Below, piece after piece: positions 1 through 6,084 of a DNA stretch of 11,910 nt. A program made the position numbers and the translations under genes. The stretch's first letter is position 1, and every line of letters starts with the position of its first letter. Source of the DNA: an uncultured Oscillospiraceae bacterium (GTDB taxonomy: Bacteria; Bacillota; Clostridia; Oscillospirales; Oscillospiraceae). Location: NCBI GenBank assembly GCA_900752305.1, contig CAADUV010000025.1, positions 1-11,910 on the forward strand, read 5' to 3'. A model generated the notes under the pieces. It had not been told where the DNA came from. It saw nothing but the letters and a program-made list of their open reading frames with translations, and made no database searches.

Positions 1-434
1 CCCCCCTCGGGCGCCAGCACCCCCGGCAGCCCCGCCAGGGCCAGCCGGTGGACTGTCCCACCTACGACTACGCCCATCACACCCGCGCCAAGGCCACCGT
101 GCGCCTGGTGCCCCAGCCGGTGATTTTGCTGGAAGGCATCCTGATCTTCGCCGAGCCGGAGCTGTGCGACCTGATGGACTTGAAGGTGTTCGTGGACACG
201 GACGCCGATGTGCGTCTGGCACGCCGGATGCTCCGAGACCTGGAAGAACGGGGCCGCAGCGTCCGCAGCGTCATCGACCAGTGGCAGGACACGGTGAAGC
301 CCATGCACGAGAAGTACGTGGAGCCGTCCAAGCAGAACGCCGACATCATCATCCCCCACGGCGGCCGGAACTCGGTGGCGTTGGATCTCATCGTCGGACG
401 CATCCAGCGACATCTACAGGAGTGCGGTCGATAA
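1..434 (+). CDS. udk: Uridine kinase (uridine/cytidine monophosphokinase), 3' part
   Basis: This is the C-terminal two thirds of uridine kinase, which phosphorylates uridine and cytidine to UMP and CMP in cytosolic pyrimidine salvage. The start and the P-loop lie outside the window. Family landmarks are clear: PVDCPTYDYAHHTR (nucleoside-binding region), VILLEGIL, the VFVDTDADVRLARR strand-helix, RDLEERGRS (lid region) and the C-terminal EPSKQNADIIIPHGG. The frame is open from position 3, so the GTG at 48 is an internal valine and not the start. The first dozen codons fit the family less well: two prolines stand where leucines are expected just before RQGQPVD. This could be natural variation or poor sequence at the window edge. 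The gene ends in TAA, 12 bases before a perfect hairpin. The family call is very secure. Confidence 0.93.
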   Translation, partial: PLGRQHPRQPRQGQPVDCPTYDYAHHTRAKATVRLVPQPVILLEGILIFAEPELCDLMDLKVFVDTDADVRLARRMLRDLEERGRSVRSVIDQWQDTVKPMHEKYVEPSKQNADIIIPHGGRNSVALDLIVGRIQRHLQECGR

Positions 435-446
435 CCCACACAGAAA

Positions 447-471
447 ACCCCTCCGGGTATCCCGGAGGGGT
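447..471. terminator. Hairpin terminator after udk
   Basis: A perfect 11-bp stem (447-457 with 461-471) closes a TAT loop. On the plus strand it is followed only by CCTTTCC, a poor U-tract. On the minus strand it is followed by TTTTC. It sits directly after udk and 20 bases before the next start codon, so it probably ends or attenuates udk transcription. Confidence 0.75.
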
Positions 472-491
472 CCTTTCCAAAGGAGAACGCT

Positions 492-713
492 ATGATCTTA
501 GAATTTCCCCAGGCGCCGGACGTCCAGACCATGGACGCCCCTGCCCTGACCGCCTATCTGGAACAGCTGCGAGAGAAAATCGCGGCGCTGGACGAGGCGG
601 AACCGAAGAATATGAACAGTGACGCCTACGAAGAATGGGGCGAAGAACACGAAGCCCTGGAGGACCTTGTGGACGAGGTGTTAGACCGGCTGGACGAGCT
701 GGCACTTTCATAA
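492..713 (+). CDS. Small acidic protein of unknown function (73 aa)
   Basis: I do not recognise a named family. The 73-residue product is very acidic and mostly helical in appearance. A helix-prone segment around residues 17-40 (AYLEQLREKIAALDEAEP) is followed by a tryptophan-containing patch (DAYEEWGEEHEALEDL) and a heptad-like C-terminal helix rich in Leu, Val, Glu and Asp. It has no signal peptide, membrane segment or cysteines. AGGAG at 481-485 lies 6 bases before the ATG, which supports real translation. The gene sits between two hairpins (447-471 and 732-767). Only 20 bases separate the first hairpin from its start, so it has little room for its own promoter. It may be expressed by read-through from udk. 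It probably works as a small cytosolic, perhaps protein-binding, helical protein, but that is inference. Confidence 0.7.
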   Translation: MILEFPQAPDVQTMDAPALTAYLEQLREKIAALDEAEPKNMNSDAYEEWGEEHEALEDLVDEVLDRLDELALS

Positions 714-731
714 AACGCAATATTTTAGAGC

Positions 732-767
732 AAAACCGGTAGGATACGCAGGTATCCCACCGGTTTT
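732..767. terminator. Bidirectional terminator between convergent genes
   Basis: AAAACCGGT (732-740) pairs with ACCGGTTTT (759-767). After one mismatch, GGATAC (742-747) pairs with GTATCC (752-757) around a GCAG loop. The A-rich left flank and T-rich right flank give a U-tract in both directions. It lies between the stop of the 73-residue gene (plus strand) and the stop of trmO (minus strand), as expected for a shared terminator. Confidence 0.9.
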
Positions 768-768
768 C

Positions 769-1452
769 TCAATCTTTTATCGGTTCCACTGCGCACACGG
801 TCAAGGTTTTCTCCCGCACCTGGAATCGGACGTTCCACCCGGCGAAGGCCATGCCGTACACCCGCTCTGGGTCGTGCTGGTAGGAGGGTCTGGGGTCGTG
901 GGAGAGGACGGCCAGGAGGGCGTCCTGGGTCTCGGCGGGCACCTTTTGCAGCAGCTCTGGCGGGCACTCCACCGTCACCATCCGCTCATCCAGCTGGGCC
1001 GTGAAGCCGGCTTGGGCGTCCGGGTGGCAGTCGGCGTAGGGGATGTAGGGCTTGATGTCAAAGATGGGGGTGCCGTCCATCAAATCCGCCCCGGACACGT
1101 GGAGCACCGGCCCCTCCGGCGTGTGCAGCTCCACCCGCTCCAGGCGCACCGAGGACAGGCCAATGTTGTTGGGTCGGAAGGGCGAACGGGTGGCAAAGAC
1201 GCCCATCCGCTGGTTGCCCCCCAGCCGCGGGGGACGCACGGTGGGCGACCAGTGGTCACCGGATTTCGAGAACGACCAGATAAGCCACAGGTGGGAGAAG
1301 CCCTCGATGCCACGGAGCATCTCCGGGTTCCGGTAGGCGGGTTCAAAGACGATGGTGCTCTTCAGCTCGGTCACCAAGCCGCTCTGGCGTGGGATGCCGA
1401 ACTTGGTGGGAAAGGCGCTGCGCATGGTGGCGATGGGTTGAAATTCAGCCAT
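769..1452 (-). CDS. trmO: tRNA (adenine(37)-N6)-methyltransferase TrmO
   Basis: TrmO (TsaA/YaeB, formerly UPF0066) uses S-adenosylmethionine to N6-methylate threonylcarbamoyladenosine at position 37 of certain tRNAs, tuning decoding of ACN-type codons. The 227-residue product is close to the roughly 235 residues of the E. coli protein. It shows the family signatures in order: GIEGFSHLWLIW (about 48-59), GVFATRSPFRPNNIGLS (84-100), DLMDGTPIFDIKPYIPYAD (123-141), and the C-terminal DPRPSY motif (about 186-191). I chose the ATG at 1452 because GGGAGGGG (1459-1466) lies just upstream and the family N terminus (FQPIATMRSAF) begins there. A longer reading frame to 1524 adds an arginine-rich, non-homologous extension. 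The start overlaps the end of the mutT-like gene by 8 bp, so the two are probably translationally coupled. Confidence 0.9.
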   Translation of the reverse strand: MAEFQPIATMRSAFPTKFGIPRQSGLVTELKSTIVFEPAYRNPEMLRGIEGFSHLWLIWSFSKSGDHWSPTVRPPRLGGNQRMGVFATRSPFRPNNIGLSSVRLERVELHTPEGPVLHVSGADLMDGTPIFDIKPYIPYADCHPDAQAGFTAQLDERMVTVECPPELLQKVPAETQDALLAVLSHDPRPSYQHDPERVYGMAFAGWNVRFQVREKTLTVCAVEPIKD

Positions 1453-1852
1453 GGTCTGCCCCTCCCGTTCCGCATCGGGTGCGAATCTGTGCCAAAATCT
1501 CCGTGTCCGCCGGGCAGAACGCATAGTCGCCCATCTCCCCCACGGTGATCCAACGGAGGTCGTTGTGCTCCAGCAGTTTGGGGGTGCCCTGTGCGATGGT
1601 GGCGTAAAACAGGGTCAGGTGGATGGTGATGTCCGGATAGACGTGATCCACCTCATAGAAGACATTCCCCACGTCCAGCGTGATGTCCAGTTCCTCCTGG
1701 CACTCCCGGATGAGCGCCTCCTGCCGGGTCTCTCCCGGCTCCACCTTGCCGCCCACAAACTCCCACAGCAGTCCACGCTGCTTATGGGCGGGACGCTGGC
1801 AGATCAAAAAGCGGTCGCCGTGCCAAATGAGCGCCGCTACTACTTCCGTCAT
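1445..1852 (-). CDS. MutT-like Nudix hydrolase
   Basis: This 135-residue protein is a single-domain Nudix hydrolase of the MutT / CTP-pyrophosphohydrolase-like group, which hydrolyses (oxidised) nucleoside triphosphates to monophosphate and pyrophosphate. The Nudix box runs from Gly35 to Ile57: GKVEPGE, then RECQEEL. The metal-binding glutamates (Glu50, Glu53, Glu54) are intact. Cys51 and Asp56 replace the usual aliphatic residue and glycine of the consensus. The preceding GLLWEFVGG and the N-terminal VVAALIWHGDRFLICQRP strand are typical of MutT. Exact substrate cannot be told from sequence: 8-oxo-dGTP, (d)CTP or another NTP are possible. AGGAG lies a few bases before the ATG. It is the first gene of a two-gene unit with trmO and is divergent from the DUF4830-like gene. 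Confidence 0.88.
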   Translation of the reverse strand: MTEVVAALIWHGDRFLICQRPAHKQRGLLWEFVGGKVEPGETRQEALIRECQEELDITLDVGNVFYEVDHVYPDITIHLTLFYATIAQGTPKLLEHNDLRWITVGEMGDYAFCPADTEILAQIRTRCGTGGADHG

Positions 1853-1916
1853 ACGCTTCTCCTTTCATATCCCAACCGACCGGCACATAGGAATGGGGTC
1901 AGATGGAGGTGATTTG
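1853..1916. promoter_or_regulatory. Divergent intergenic region (mutT-like / DUF4830-like genes)
   Basis: These 64 bases separate two divergently read genes and should carry promoters in both directions, unless one lies inside a gene. I see the two ribosome binding sites but no convincing paired -35/-10 boxes, so no promoter is called. Confidence 0.4.
1905..1910 (+). promoter_or_regulatory. Ribosome binding site fixing the DUF4830-like start
   Basis: GGAGGT ends 6 bases before the ATG at 1917. It decides between this start and earlier in-frame start codons that would overlap mutT. Confidence 0.85.
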
Positions 1917-2378
1917 ATGAAGAGAACGACCGTCTCTCCCCTCTGGCGTCAGAGCACCGCCGTGGCGGCGCTCATCGTCTCCCTGCTGCTCTGCTTCTGG
2001 GCGGGGCATCTGCAGCAGAACACGGCGGCCAACGCCGCCATGGCCGGAAAGCTGGACACCCTCTGTCGCCAGACTCTTTCCCGCTTCGGCTGGGAGGCAT
2101 CGGAGCTGGTGTGTCAGGAGGATTTCACCCTGCCTGACCCCTTCGGCCCCACCTATGACTCCTTCCTCGCCCTCCAGCAGGAGGCCGGGTTCGACCTGAC
2201 TCCCTACGCCGGCAAGACTGTCCTGCGCTACACCTACCGCATCGCAAACTACCCCACCGGCAGCGACACCATCTACGCCGACCTGCTCCTGTGGCAGGAA
2301 CAGGTCATCGGCGGCGACCTGCGCAGCGCCAATCTGGACGGGTTTTTGACCAGCCTCAACGGGTCAGAAAAAAGCTGA
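1917..2378 (+). CDS. Membrane-anchored DUF4830-like protein
   Basis: The 153-residue product has a short basic N terminus (MKRTT), one hydrophobic segment at about residues 15-30 (VAALIVSLLLCFWAG), and an outer domain. That outer part resembles the DUF4830 family known mainly from clostridia. Family-like features are the FGWE motif (57-60), a TLPDPFGPTYDSF stretch, GFDLTPYAGKTVLRYTYRI (91-109) and NYP (111-113), followed by a final beta-rich part. The function of this family is not known. The N-terminal segment suggests a signal anchor with the domain outside the cytoplasm; no lipobox is evident, although Cys26 lies inside the hydrophobic segment. A near-ideal ribosome binding site supports the start. 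The last codons overlap the A-tract that serves the minus strand as a terminator U-tract. The DUF assignment is from memory of the family pattern. Confidence 0.78.
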   Translation: MKRTTVSPLWRQSTAVAALIVSLLLCFWAGHLQQNTAANAAMAGKLDTLCRQTLSRFGWEASELVCQEDFTLPDPFGPTYDSFLALQQEAGFDLTPYAGKTVLRYTYRIANYPTGSDTIYADLLLWQEQVIGGDLRSANLDGFLTSLNGSEKS

Positions 2379-2403
2379 CGCTGCGCGGATGCGGAGCGTC
2401 AGC
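2368..2403 (-). terminator. Terminator of the minus-strand coaD unit
   Basis: GCTGACGCT (2374-2382) pairs with AGCGTCAGC (2395-2403). Inside is a G:G mismatch, then CGC/GCG around a GGAT loop. Read on the minus strand, the hairpin is followed by six T (complement of A 2368-2373), a classical intrinsic terminator. It probably ends transcription coming from uvrC-rsmD-coaD and the coiled-coil gene. It overlaps the last codons of the DUF4830-like gene on the opposite strand. Confidence 0.85.
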
Positions 2404-2435
2404 GATGGATTGTTTCGGTCGGTCTGTGCGTGTCG

Positions 2436-2514
2436 CCCCCCCCCAGTCAGCTATGCTGACAGCTCCCCCCATAAATGGGGGGAGCCAGATTTTTGGGGGG
2501 AAATGCTTGCATTT
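2436..2514. repeat. Compound palindromic intergenic repeat element
   Basis: The element starts with nine C (2436-2444). A small hairpin follows, GTCAGC-TAT-GCTGAC (2446-2460), then a larger one, GCTCCCCCCA-TAAA-TGGGGGGAGC (2462-2485). After ATTTTT come six G (2495-2500) that can pair with the opening C-run. Thus one outer stem can enclose two inner hairpins. A further palindrome AAATGC-TT-GCATTT (2501-2514) abuts it. The pattern of a GTCAGC-type hairpin beside a C-run/G-run hairpin resembles short palindromic repeats I associate with Oscillospiraceae intergenic regions, but copy number cannot be judged from one window. It lies between the stop of the coiled-coil gene and that unit's terminator. 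Confidence 0.65.
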
Positions 2515-2521
2515 GGCTGAA

Positions 2522-3094
2522 TCACTCTTCTTCAGCGGCGACGTCATAAGCCGCCTTGGTGGGACGGTTATTGCCCAACCCAGCCAGAGAACGGAACTTG
2601 CTCCGGGACTGCTTGACCTCGTTGAGGGCTGCGTTGACCGCCTCTTCCGTCCGGCGGAGGGCGTCCTCGCAGTAGTCGTTTGCCACGCCCCGCAGCTCGT
2701 TGGAGCGCTTTTCGGCCATGGCGATCATCTCCTTGGCCTTGGCGTCCGCCTGGCGCATCAGCTCGTTGGCCTGCACCTTGGCGCCGGACATGATCTCGTT
2801 GTCGTTGATCATCTTCCGTGCCTGCTCCTCTGCCCGCTTGCGCAGCTGCTCGATGTCCGCCTCTGCCTGCTTCCGGGCACGGTCGGCGTCCGCCTTGGCC
2901 TTTTCCAGATACTCATTGCGGGTATCCATCATCTTCCGCGCCTCGCTGATTTCAGCCGGGAATCTCCCCCGCACCTCGTCCAGAATATCCAGCGCTTTAT
3001 CTCGTTCGATCTTGCAAAAGCCGCCTAAACCGCCCTTTGCGTCTTCAATCATCTCAAAGAGCATATCCAGCAATTCTATTACACTGTTTGCCAT
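2522..3094 (-). CDS. Coiled-coil protein, V-type ATPase subunit H / F0 subunit b-like
   Basis: This 190-residue protein is almost wholly helical. From about residue 50 to 165 it is a continuous charged coiled coil rich in Ala, Glu, Lys and Arg (LEKAKADADRARKQAEADIE, RKRAEEQARKM, QADAKAKEMIAMAEKRSNEL). It has no membrane segment or signal peptide. Such proteins are usually annotated by coiled-coil similarity as vacuolar-type ATPase subunit H, ATP synthase subunit b-like or DivIVA-like. No ATPase genes are nearby, so a role in an ATPase is not supported. The gene follows coaD by 28 bases and probably shares its transcript. AAAGGGTGA lies about 8 bases before the ATG. The short N-terminal segment (VIELLDMLFEMIEDAK) could be an oligomerisation or partner-binding helix. 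The function is unknown; a structural or cell-envelope role is only a guess. Confidence 0.75.
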   Translation of the reverse strand: MANSVIELLDMLFEMIEDAKGGLGGFCKIERDKALDILDEVRGRFPAEISEARKMMDTRNEYLEKAKADADRARKQAEADIEQLRKRAEEQARKMINDNEIMSGAKVQANELMRQADAKAKEMIAMAEKRSNELRGVANDYCEDALRRTEEAVNAALNEVKQSRSKFRSLAGLGNNRPTKAAYDVAAEEE

Positions 3095-3122
3095 TGCGAT
3101 ACGTCACCCTTTCCCGCTTTTC

Positions 3123-3620
3123 TTACTTCTTTACATACAGCTGTTCCGACATTTTTCGGTTCACGTCTTCTTCGATCAAAGGGGAGACGAACCCTTCCAA
3201 TTTCACGTTGTACCGCGCCATCTCCTTGACGATGCTGGAGCTGAGGTAGGTATAATCCTGGCAGGCGGTCAAGAACACCGTGTCCAGATCCGGGTTGAGC
3301 TTCCGGTTCAAGGTGGCCATCTGGAACTCCGCCTCAAAGTCGGACATAGCCCGCAGACCCTTGACGATACAGGACGCGCCCTTGGACTTGGCGTAGTCAG
3401 CCAGGAGGGTGTGGGAGGAGTCGATCTCCACGTTGTCCAGACCCTTCACCACACGGCGCAGCAGATCCACCCGTTCATCTGGGGTGAACAATCCTTTTTT
3501 ATCAGAATTTACCATAACGCAGACGATCACCTTGTCGAACTGCTTGGCGGCTCGCTTGATGATGTCCAGATGTCCCAACGTCACCGGGTCGAAACTGCCC
3601 GGATAGATTGCGATACTCAT
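3123..3620 (-). CDS. coaD: Phosphopantetheine adenylyltransferase
   Basis: CoaD transfers AMP from ATP to 4'-phosphopantetheine, giving dephospho-CoA, the penultimate step of coenzyme A synthesis in the cytosol. The 165-residue length matches the family (about 160). The nucleotidyltransferase signature is intact: YPGSFDPVTLGH with Thr14 and His17 of the T/HxGH motif. Lys87-Gly-Leu-Arg90 followed by AMSDFEAEFQMA corresponds to the phosphopantetheine-binding RGLR region; the arginine often found at the first position is lysine here. YLSSSIVKE (125-133) is the second ATP-binding motif. The start codon overlaps the rsmD stop as ATGA, which fits translational coupling. The rsmD-coaD pair is common in bacteria. 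Confidence 0.97.
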   Translation of the reverse strand: MSIAIYPGSFDPVTLGHLDIIKRAAKQFDKVIVCVMVNSDKKGLFTPDERVDLLRRVVKGLDNVEIDSSHTLLADYAKSKGASCIVKGLRAMSDFEAEFQMATLNRKLNPDLDTVFLTACQDYTYLSSSIVKEMARYNVKLEGFVSPLIEEDVNRKMSEQLYVKK

Positions 3621-4171
3621 TGTGAATCACTTTCCTTTCGGTAGAGCGTCACCTTGATTTTACCGTACTTATAATCTCGGCTTTTTCGGTAAGGGTTCGG
3701 CAGCTCCGGCAAATCCTGGTTCACGCGACTTTCGCAAATAATTATACCATTTTCAGCAAGAATGTCAATTCCGACGATGCGATTTAAGGTCGTTTCCAGC
3801 AAATTTGCGTCATATGGGGGGTCCAAAAAGATGAGATGGTACTTCTCCCGCGTCCCGCTCAAAAAGGACAGGGAGTCCCCCTGCACCACCTTGGCCCGGT
3901 CGGTCAGCTCGGTCGCTTCCAGATTCTCCCGCACCAGCTTCACCGCGTCCTTCCGCTGGTCCACAAAGGTGCAGTGGGCCGCGCCCCGGCTGAGGCACTC
4001 GATGCCCAGCTGTCCGGTGCCGGCAAACAGATCCAGCACCCGGCGTCCCTCGATGTCAAACTGGATGACGTTGAACAGCCCCTCCTTCACCCGGTCGGTG
4101 GTGGGGCGGGTGTCCTTGCCGGTCAACTCGCCCAGACGTCTGCCTCTGGCGGTTCCTGTGATCACTCTCAT
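3617..4171 (-). CDS. rsmD: 16S rRNA (guanine(966)-N2)-methyltransferase RsmD
   Basis: RsmD uses S-adenosylmethionine to methylate G966 of 16S rRNA in the small ribosomal subunit. The 184-residue product has the family N terminus (MRVITGTARGRRL), TRPTTDRVKEGLFN (21-34), SAM-binding motif I LDLFAGTGQLGIE (46-58) and the catalytic DPPY (117-120). In motif I a Thr-Gly-Gln replaces the frequent Ser-Gly-Ala, a mild change. GGGAGG lies about 9 bases upstream of the ATG, within the end of uvrC, and the start overlaps the uvrC stop as ATGA. The same ATGA coupling occurs at its end with coaD, so uvrC, rsmD and coaD form one tight transcription unit. Confidence 0.96.
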   Translation of the reverse strand: MRVITGTARGRRLGELTGKDTRPTTDRVKEGLFNVIQFDIEGRRVLDLFAGTGQLGIECLSRGAAHCTFVDQRKDAVKLVRENLEATELTDRAKVVQGDSLSFLSGTREKYHLIFLDPPYDANLLETTLNRIVGIDILAENGIIICESRVNQDLPELPNPYRKSRDYKYGKIKVTLYRKESDSQ

Positions 4172-6018
4172 TGTCTCGTTCCTCCCTCAGTTTCTCCTGC
4201 TGTCCCATGGAAATGGGTGTACACCGCCTGCGCCACCGATTTGGGCACGGCCTTGCACAGGTCTTCGTAGTCGGCCTCTCGGATGGCCTTCACGCTCTTG
4301 AACTGCTTCAGCAACTGGTTCCGCCGCACCTCGCCCACGCCTGGTATCTCCTCCAACGCCGACGCCACGGTGCGTTTGCTGTGGCTGGTGCGGTGGAAGG
4401 TGATGGCGTACCGGTGGGTCTCCTCCTGGATGCGTCCCACCAGGGCGAAGATGGCGGGTTGGGCTTGCAGGCCGATCTCCCGGCCGTCCGGCGCCACCAG
4501 GGCACGGGTGCGGTGCCGTCCGTCCTTGACCATGCCGAACACTGGCACGTCCAATCCAGCTTGCGCCAGCACCCGACAGGCCACGCCCACCTGTCCCAGT
4601 CCGCCGTCCATCAGAATGACGTCGGGCAGGACGTTGAACTTTTCGTTGTCCTCCAAATAACGCCGGAACCGGCGGGTGAGCACCTGATCCATGGACGCAT
4701 AGTCGTCCGGCCCCTGCATATCCTTCAGGTGGAATTTGCGGTAGGCGCTCTTGAGCGGCTTGCCGTCCACGAAGACGGTCATGCCGCCCACGATGTCGGC
4801 GCTGCCGGTGTTGGAGATGTCATACGCCTCGATGCGGCGGGGCGGGTTCTCCAAGCCCAGCATGGAACCGAACAAGCCCAAAAGCTGATTCTTGCGCTCC
4901 TCCTTGGTGATGGAGCGTTCCAGCTCCTCCTTGGCGTTCTTGTTGGCCAGGCGCACCAGGTTCACCTTGTTCCCCCGCTTGGGCACCAGCAGCTCCACCT
5001 TCCGGCCGGCCTGCTCGGTGAGCATCCGCTCCAAATCCTCCCGGTCATCAAAGTCGCAGGGCAGGCAGACCACCTTGGGCAGGTGTCCGCGGGTGCCGTA
5101 ATACTGCTTCAGCAGCGCCGACAGCACCTCCCCTTCCGATTCCTCCACCGGCAGGGTCAGCTGCTCCATGTCCCGCTCCGCCAGCGTGCCCTCTAAATAG
5201 TGCAGCACAGCGAAGCTGAACTTCTGCTGCATCTGGTAGACCCCCACCACGTCGGTCTCCGCCTGGACGCCGGCCACCACTTTTTGCCGCACGCCCAGCA
5301 GCCGGATGGCCTGGAGCCGGTCCCGCAGCTCGGCGGCCTGCTCGAAGCGCAGCTCCTCCGACGCCTGGAACATCTCCGCTTCCAGCTCCTTCTCCACTTC
5401 GGAGAACTTGCCGTCCAGCAGCCGGATGGCCTGCTGGATGCGCGCCTGATACGCCGCCTCGGTCATCTCCGGACGGCACCAGCCGTCGCAGTTGCCCAGG
5501 TGGTGGTTCAGGCAGGGGCGATCCTTGCCGATGTCCCGTGGGAACTGTCTCCGACAGGTGGGCAGGCGGAGGGCGACGGAGATGGTGCGGATGATCTCTC
5601 GCGTGCTGCTCCGGCTGCCGTAGGGGCCGAAGTAGCGGGCGCCGTCGTCGGCCACGCGGTTGACCAGGGAGAACCGGGGGTAACGGTTCTTGACGGACAG
5701 GCGGACGTAAGGGTAGCCTTTGTCGTCCTTGAGCAGGATGTTGTACCGGGGCTGGTAGCGCTTGATGAGGGAGCATTCCAGCACCAGAGCCTCGAACTCG
5801 CTGTCGGCCAGGATATAGTCGAAGTGGTCGATCTGGCGCACCATGTTCCGGGTCTTGCTGGTGTGGCTGGCCAGGTTGACAAAGTATTGGCTCACCCGGT
5901 TCTTCAGTGCCCGGGACTTGCCCACGTAGATGACCTCCCCCTCCTCGTTCATCATGATATACACGCCGGGGGACAGGGGCAGGGAGAGGGCTTTTTGTTT
6001 CAATTCTTCTCGCGTCAT
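4168..6018 (-). CDS. uvrC: Excinuclease ABC subunit C
   Basis: UvrC makes the 3' and 5' incisions around damaged DNA in nucleotide excision repair with UvrA and UvrB. Counting from the ATG at 6018, the protein has 616 residues, a full length for the family. An N-terminal GIY-YIG nuclease domain (GVY 18-20, IYVGK about 30-34, RVSQYF 41-46) is followed by four cysteines (about 155, 169, 177, 181) placed as in the iron-sulfur-binding region described for UvrC. Next come a UVR domain that binds UvrB (about 205-240), the RNase H-like 5' nuclease (YDISNT with Asp400, ILMDGG with Asp471) and C-terminal helix-hairpin-helix motifs (IPGVGEVRRNQLL). A TTG at 6036 would add six residues but lies in the upstream terminator, so the ATG is preferred. 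The ribosome binding site is weak (GAGA). Its end overlaps rsmD by 4 bp. Confidence 0.96.
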   Translation of the reverse strand: MTREELKQKALSLPLSPGVYIMMNEEGEVIYVGKSRALKNRVSQYFVNLASHTSKTRNMVRQIDHFDYILADSEFEALVLECSLIKRYQPRYNILLKDDKGYPYVRLSVKNRYPRFSLVNRVADDGARYFGPYGSRSSTREIIRTISVALRLPTCRRQFPRDIGKDRPCLNHHLGNCDGWCRPEMTEAAYQARIQQAIRLLDGKFSEVEKELEAEMFQASEELRFEQAAELRDRLQAIRLLGVRQKVVAGVQAETDVVGVYQMQQKFSFAVLHYLEGTLAERDMEQLTLPVEESEGEVLSALLKQYYGTRGHLPKVVCLPCDFDDREDLERMLTEQAGRKVELLVPKRGNKVNLVRLANKNAKEELERSITKEERKNQLLGLFGSMLGLENPPRRIEAYDISNTGSADIVGGMTVFVDGKPLKSAYRKFHLKDMQGPDDYASMDQVLTRRFRRYLEDNEKFNVLPDVILMDGGLGQVGVACRVLAQAGLDVPVFGMVKDGRHRTRALVAPDGREIGLQAQPAIFALVGRIQEETHRYAITFHRTSHSKRTVASALEEIPGVGEVRRNQLLKQFKSVKAIREADYEDLCKAVPKSVAQAVYTHFHGTAGETEGGTRQ

Positions 6019-6034
6019 AACGTTCTCAAACAGC

Positions 6035-6060
6035 AAAAAGCGCCGCAGATGCGGCGCTTT
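6035..6060 (-). terminator. Strong intrinsic terminator between the HPr-like gene and uvrC
   Basis: AAAGCGCCGC (6037-6046) pairs perfectly with GCGGCGCTTT (6051-6060) around AGAT. Read on the minus strand it is followed by TTTTT. It lies 24 bases after the HPr-like stop and its U-tract ends 16 bases before the uvrC ATG, leaving almost no room for a separate uvrC promoter downstream. Confidence 0.9.
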
Positions 6061-6084
6061 CCAGTTTCCTATTTCGGTTCTGTG

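Noticed and set aside
1453..1524. N-terminal extension of trmO
   Set aside because: It is arginine-rich, lies inside the mutT-like gene and lacks a ribosome binding site. GGGAGGGG supports the start at 1452.
6019..6036. TTG start for uvrC six codons upstream
   Set aside because: The TTG lies in the terminator U-tract and has no ribosome binding site, only the GC-rich hairpin upstream of it.
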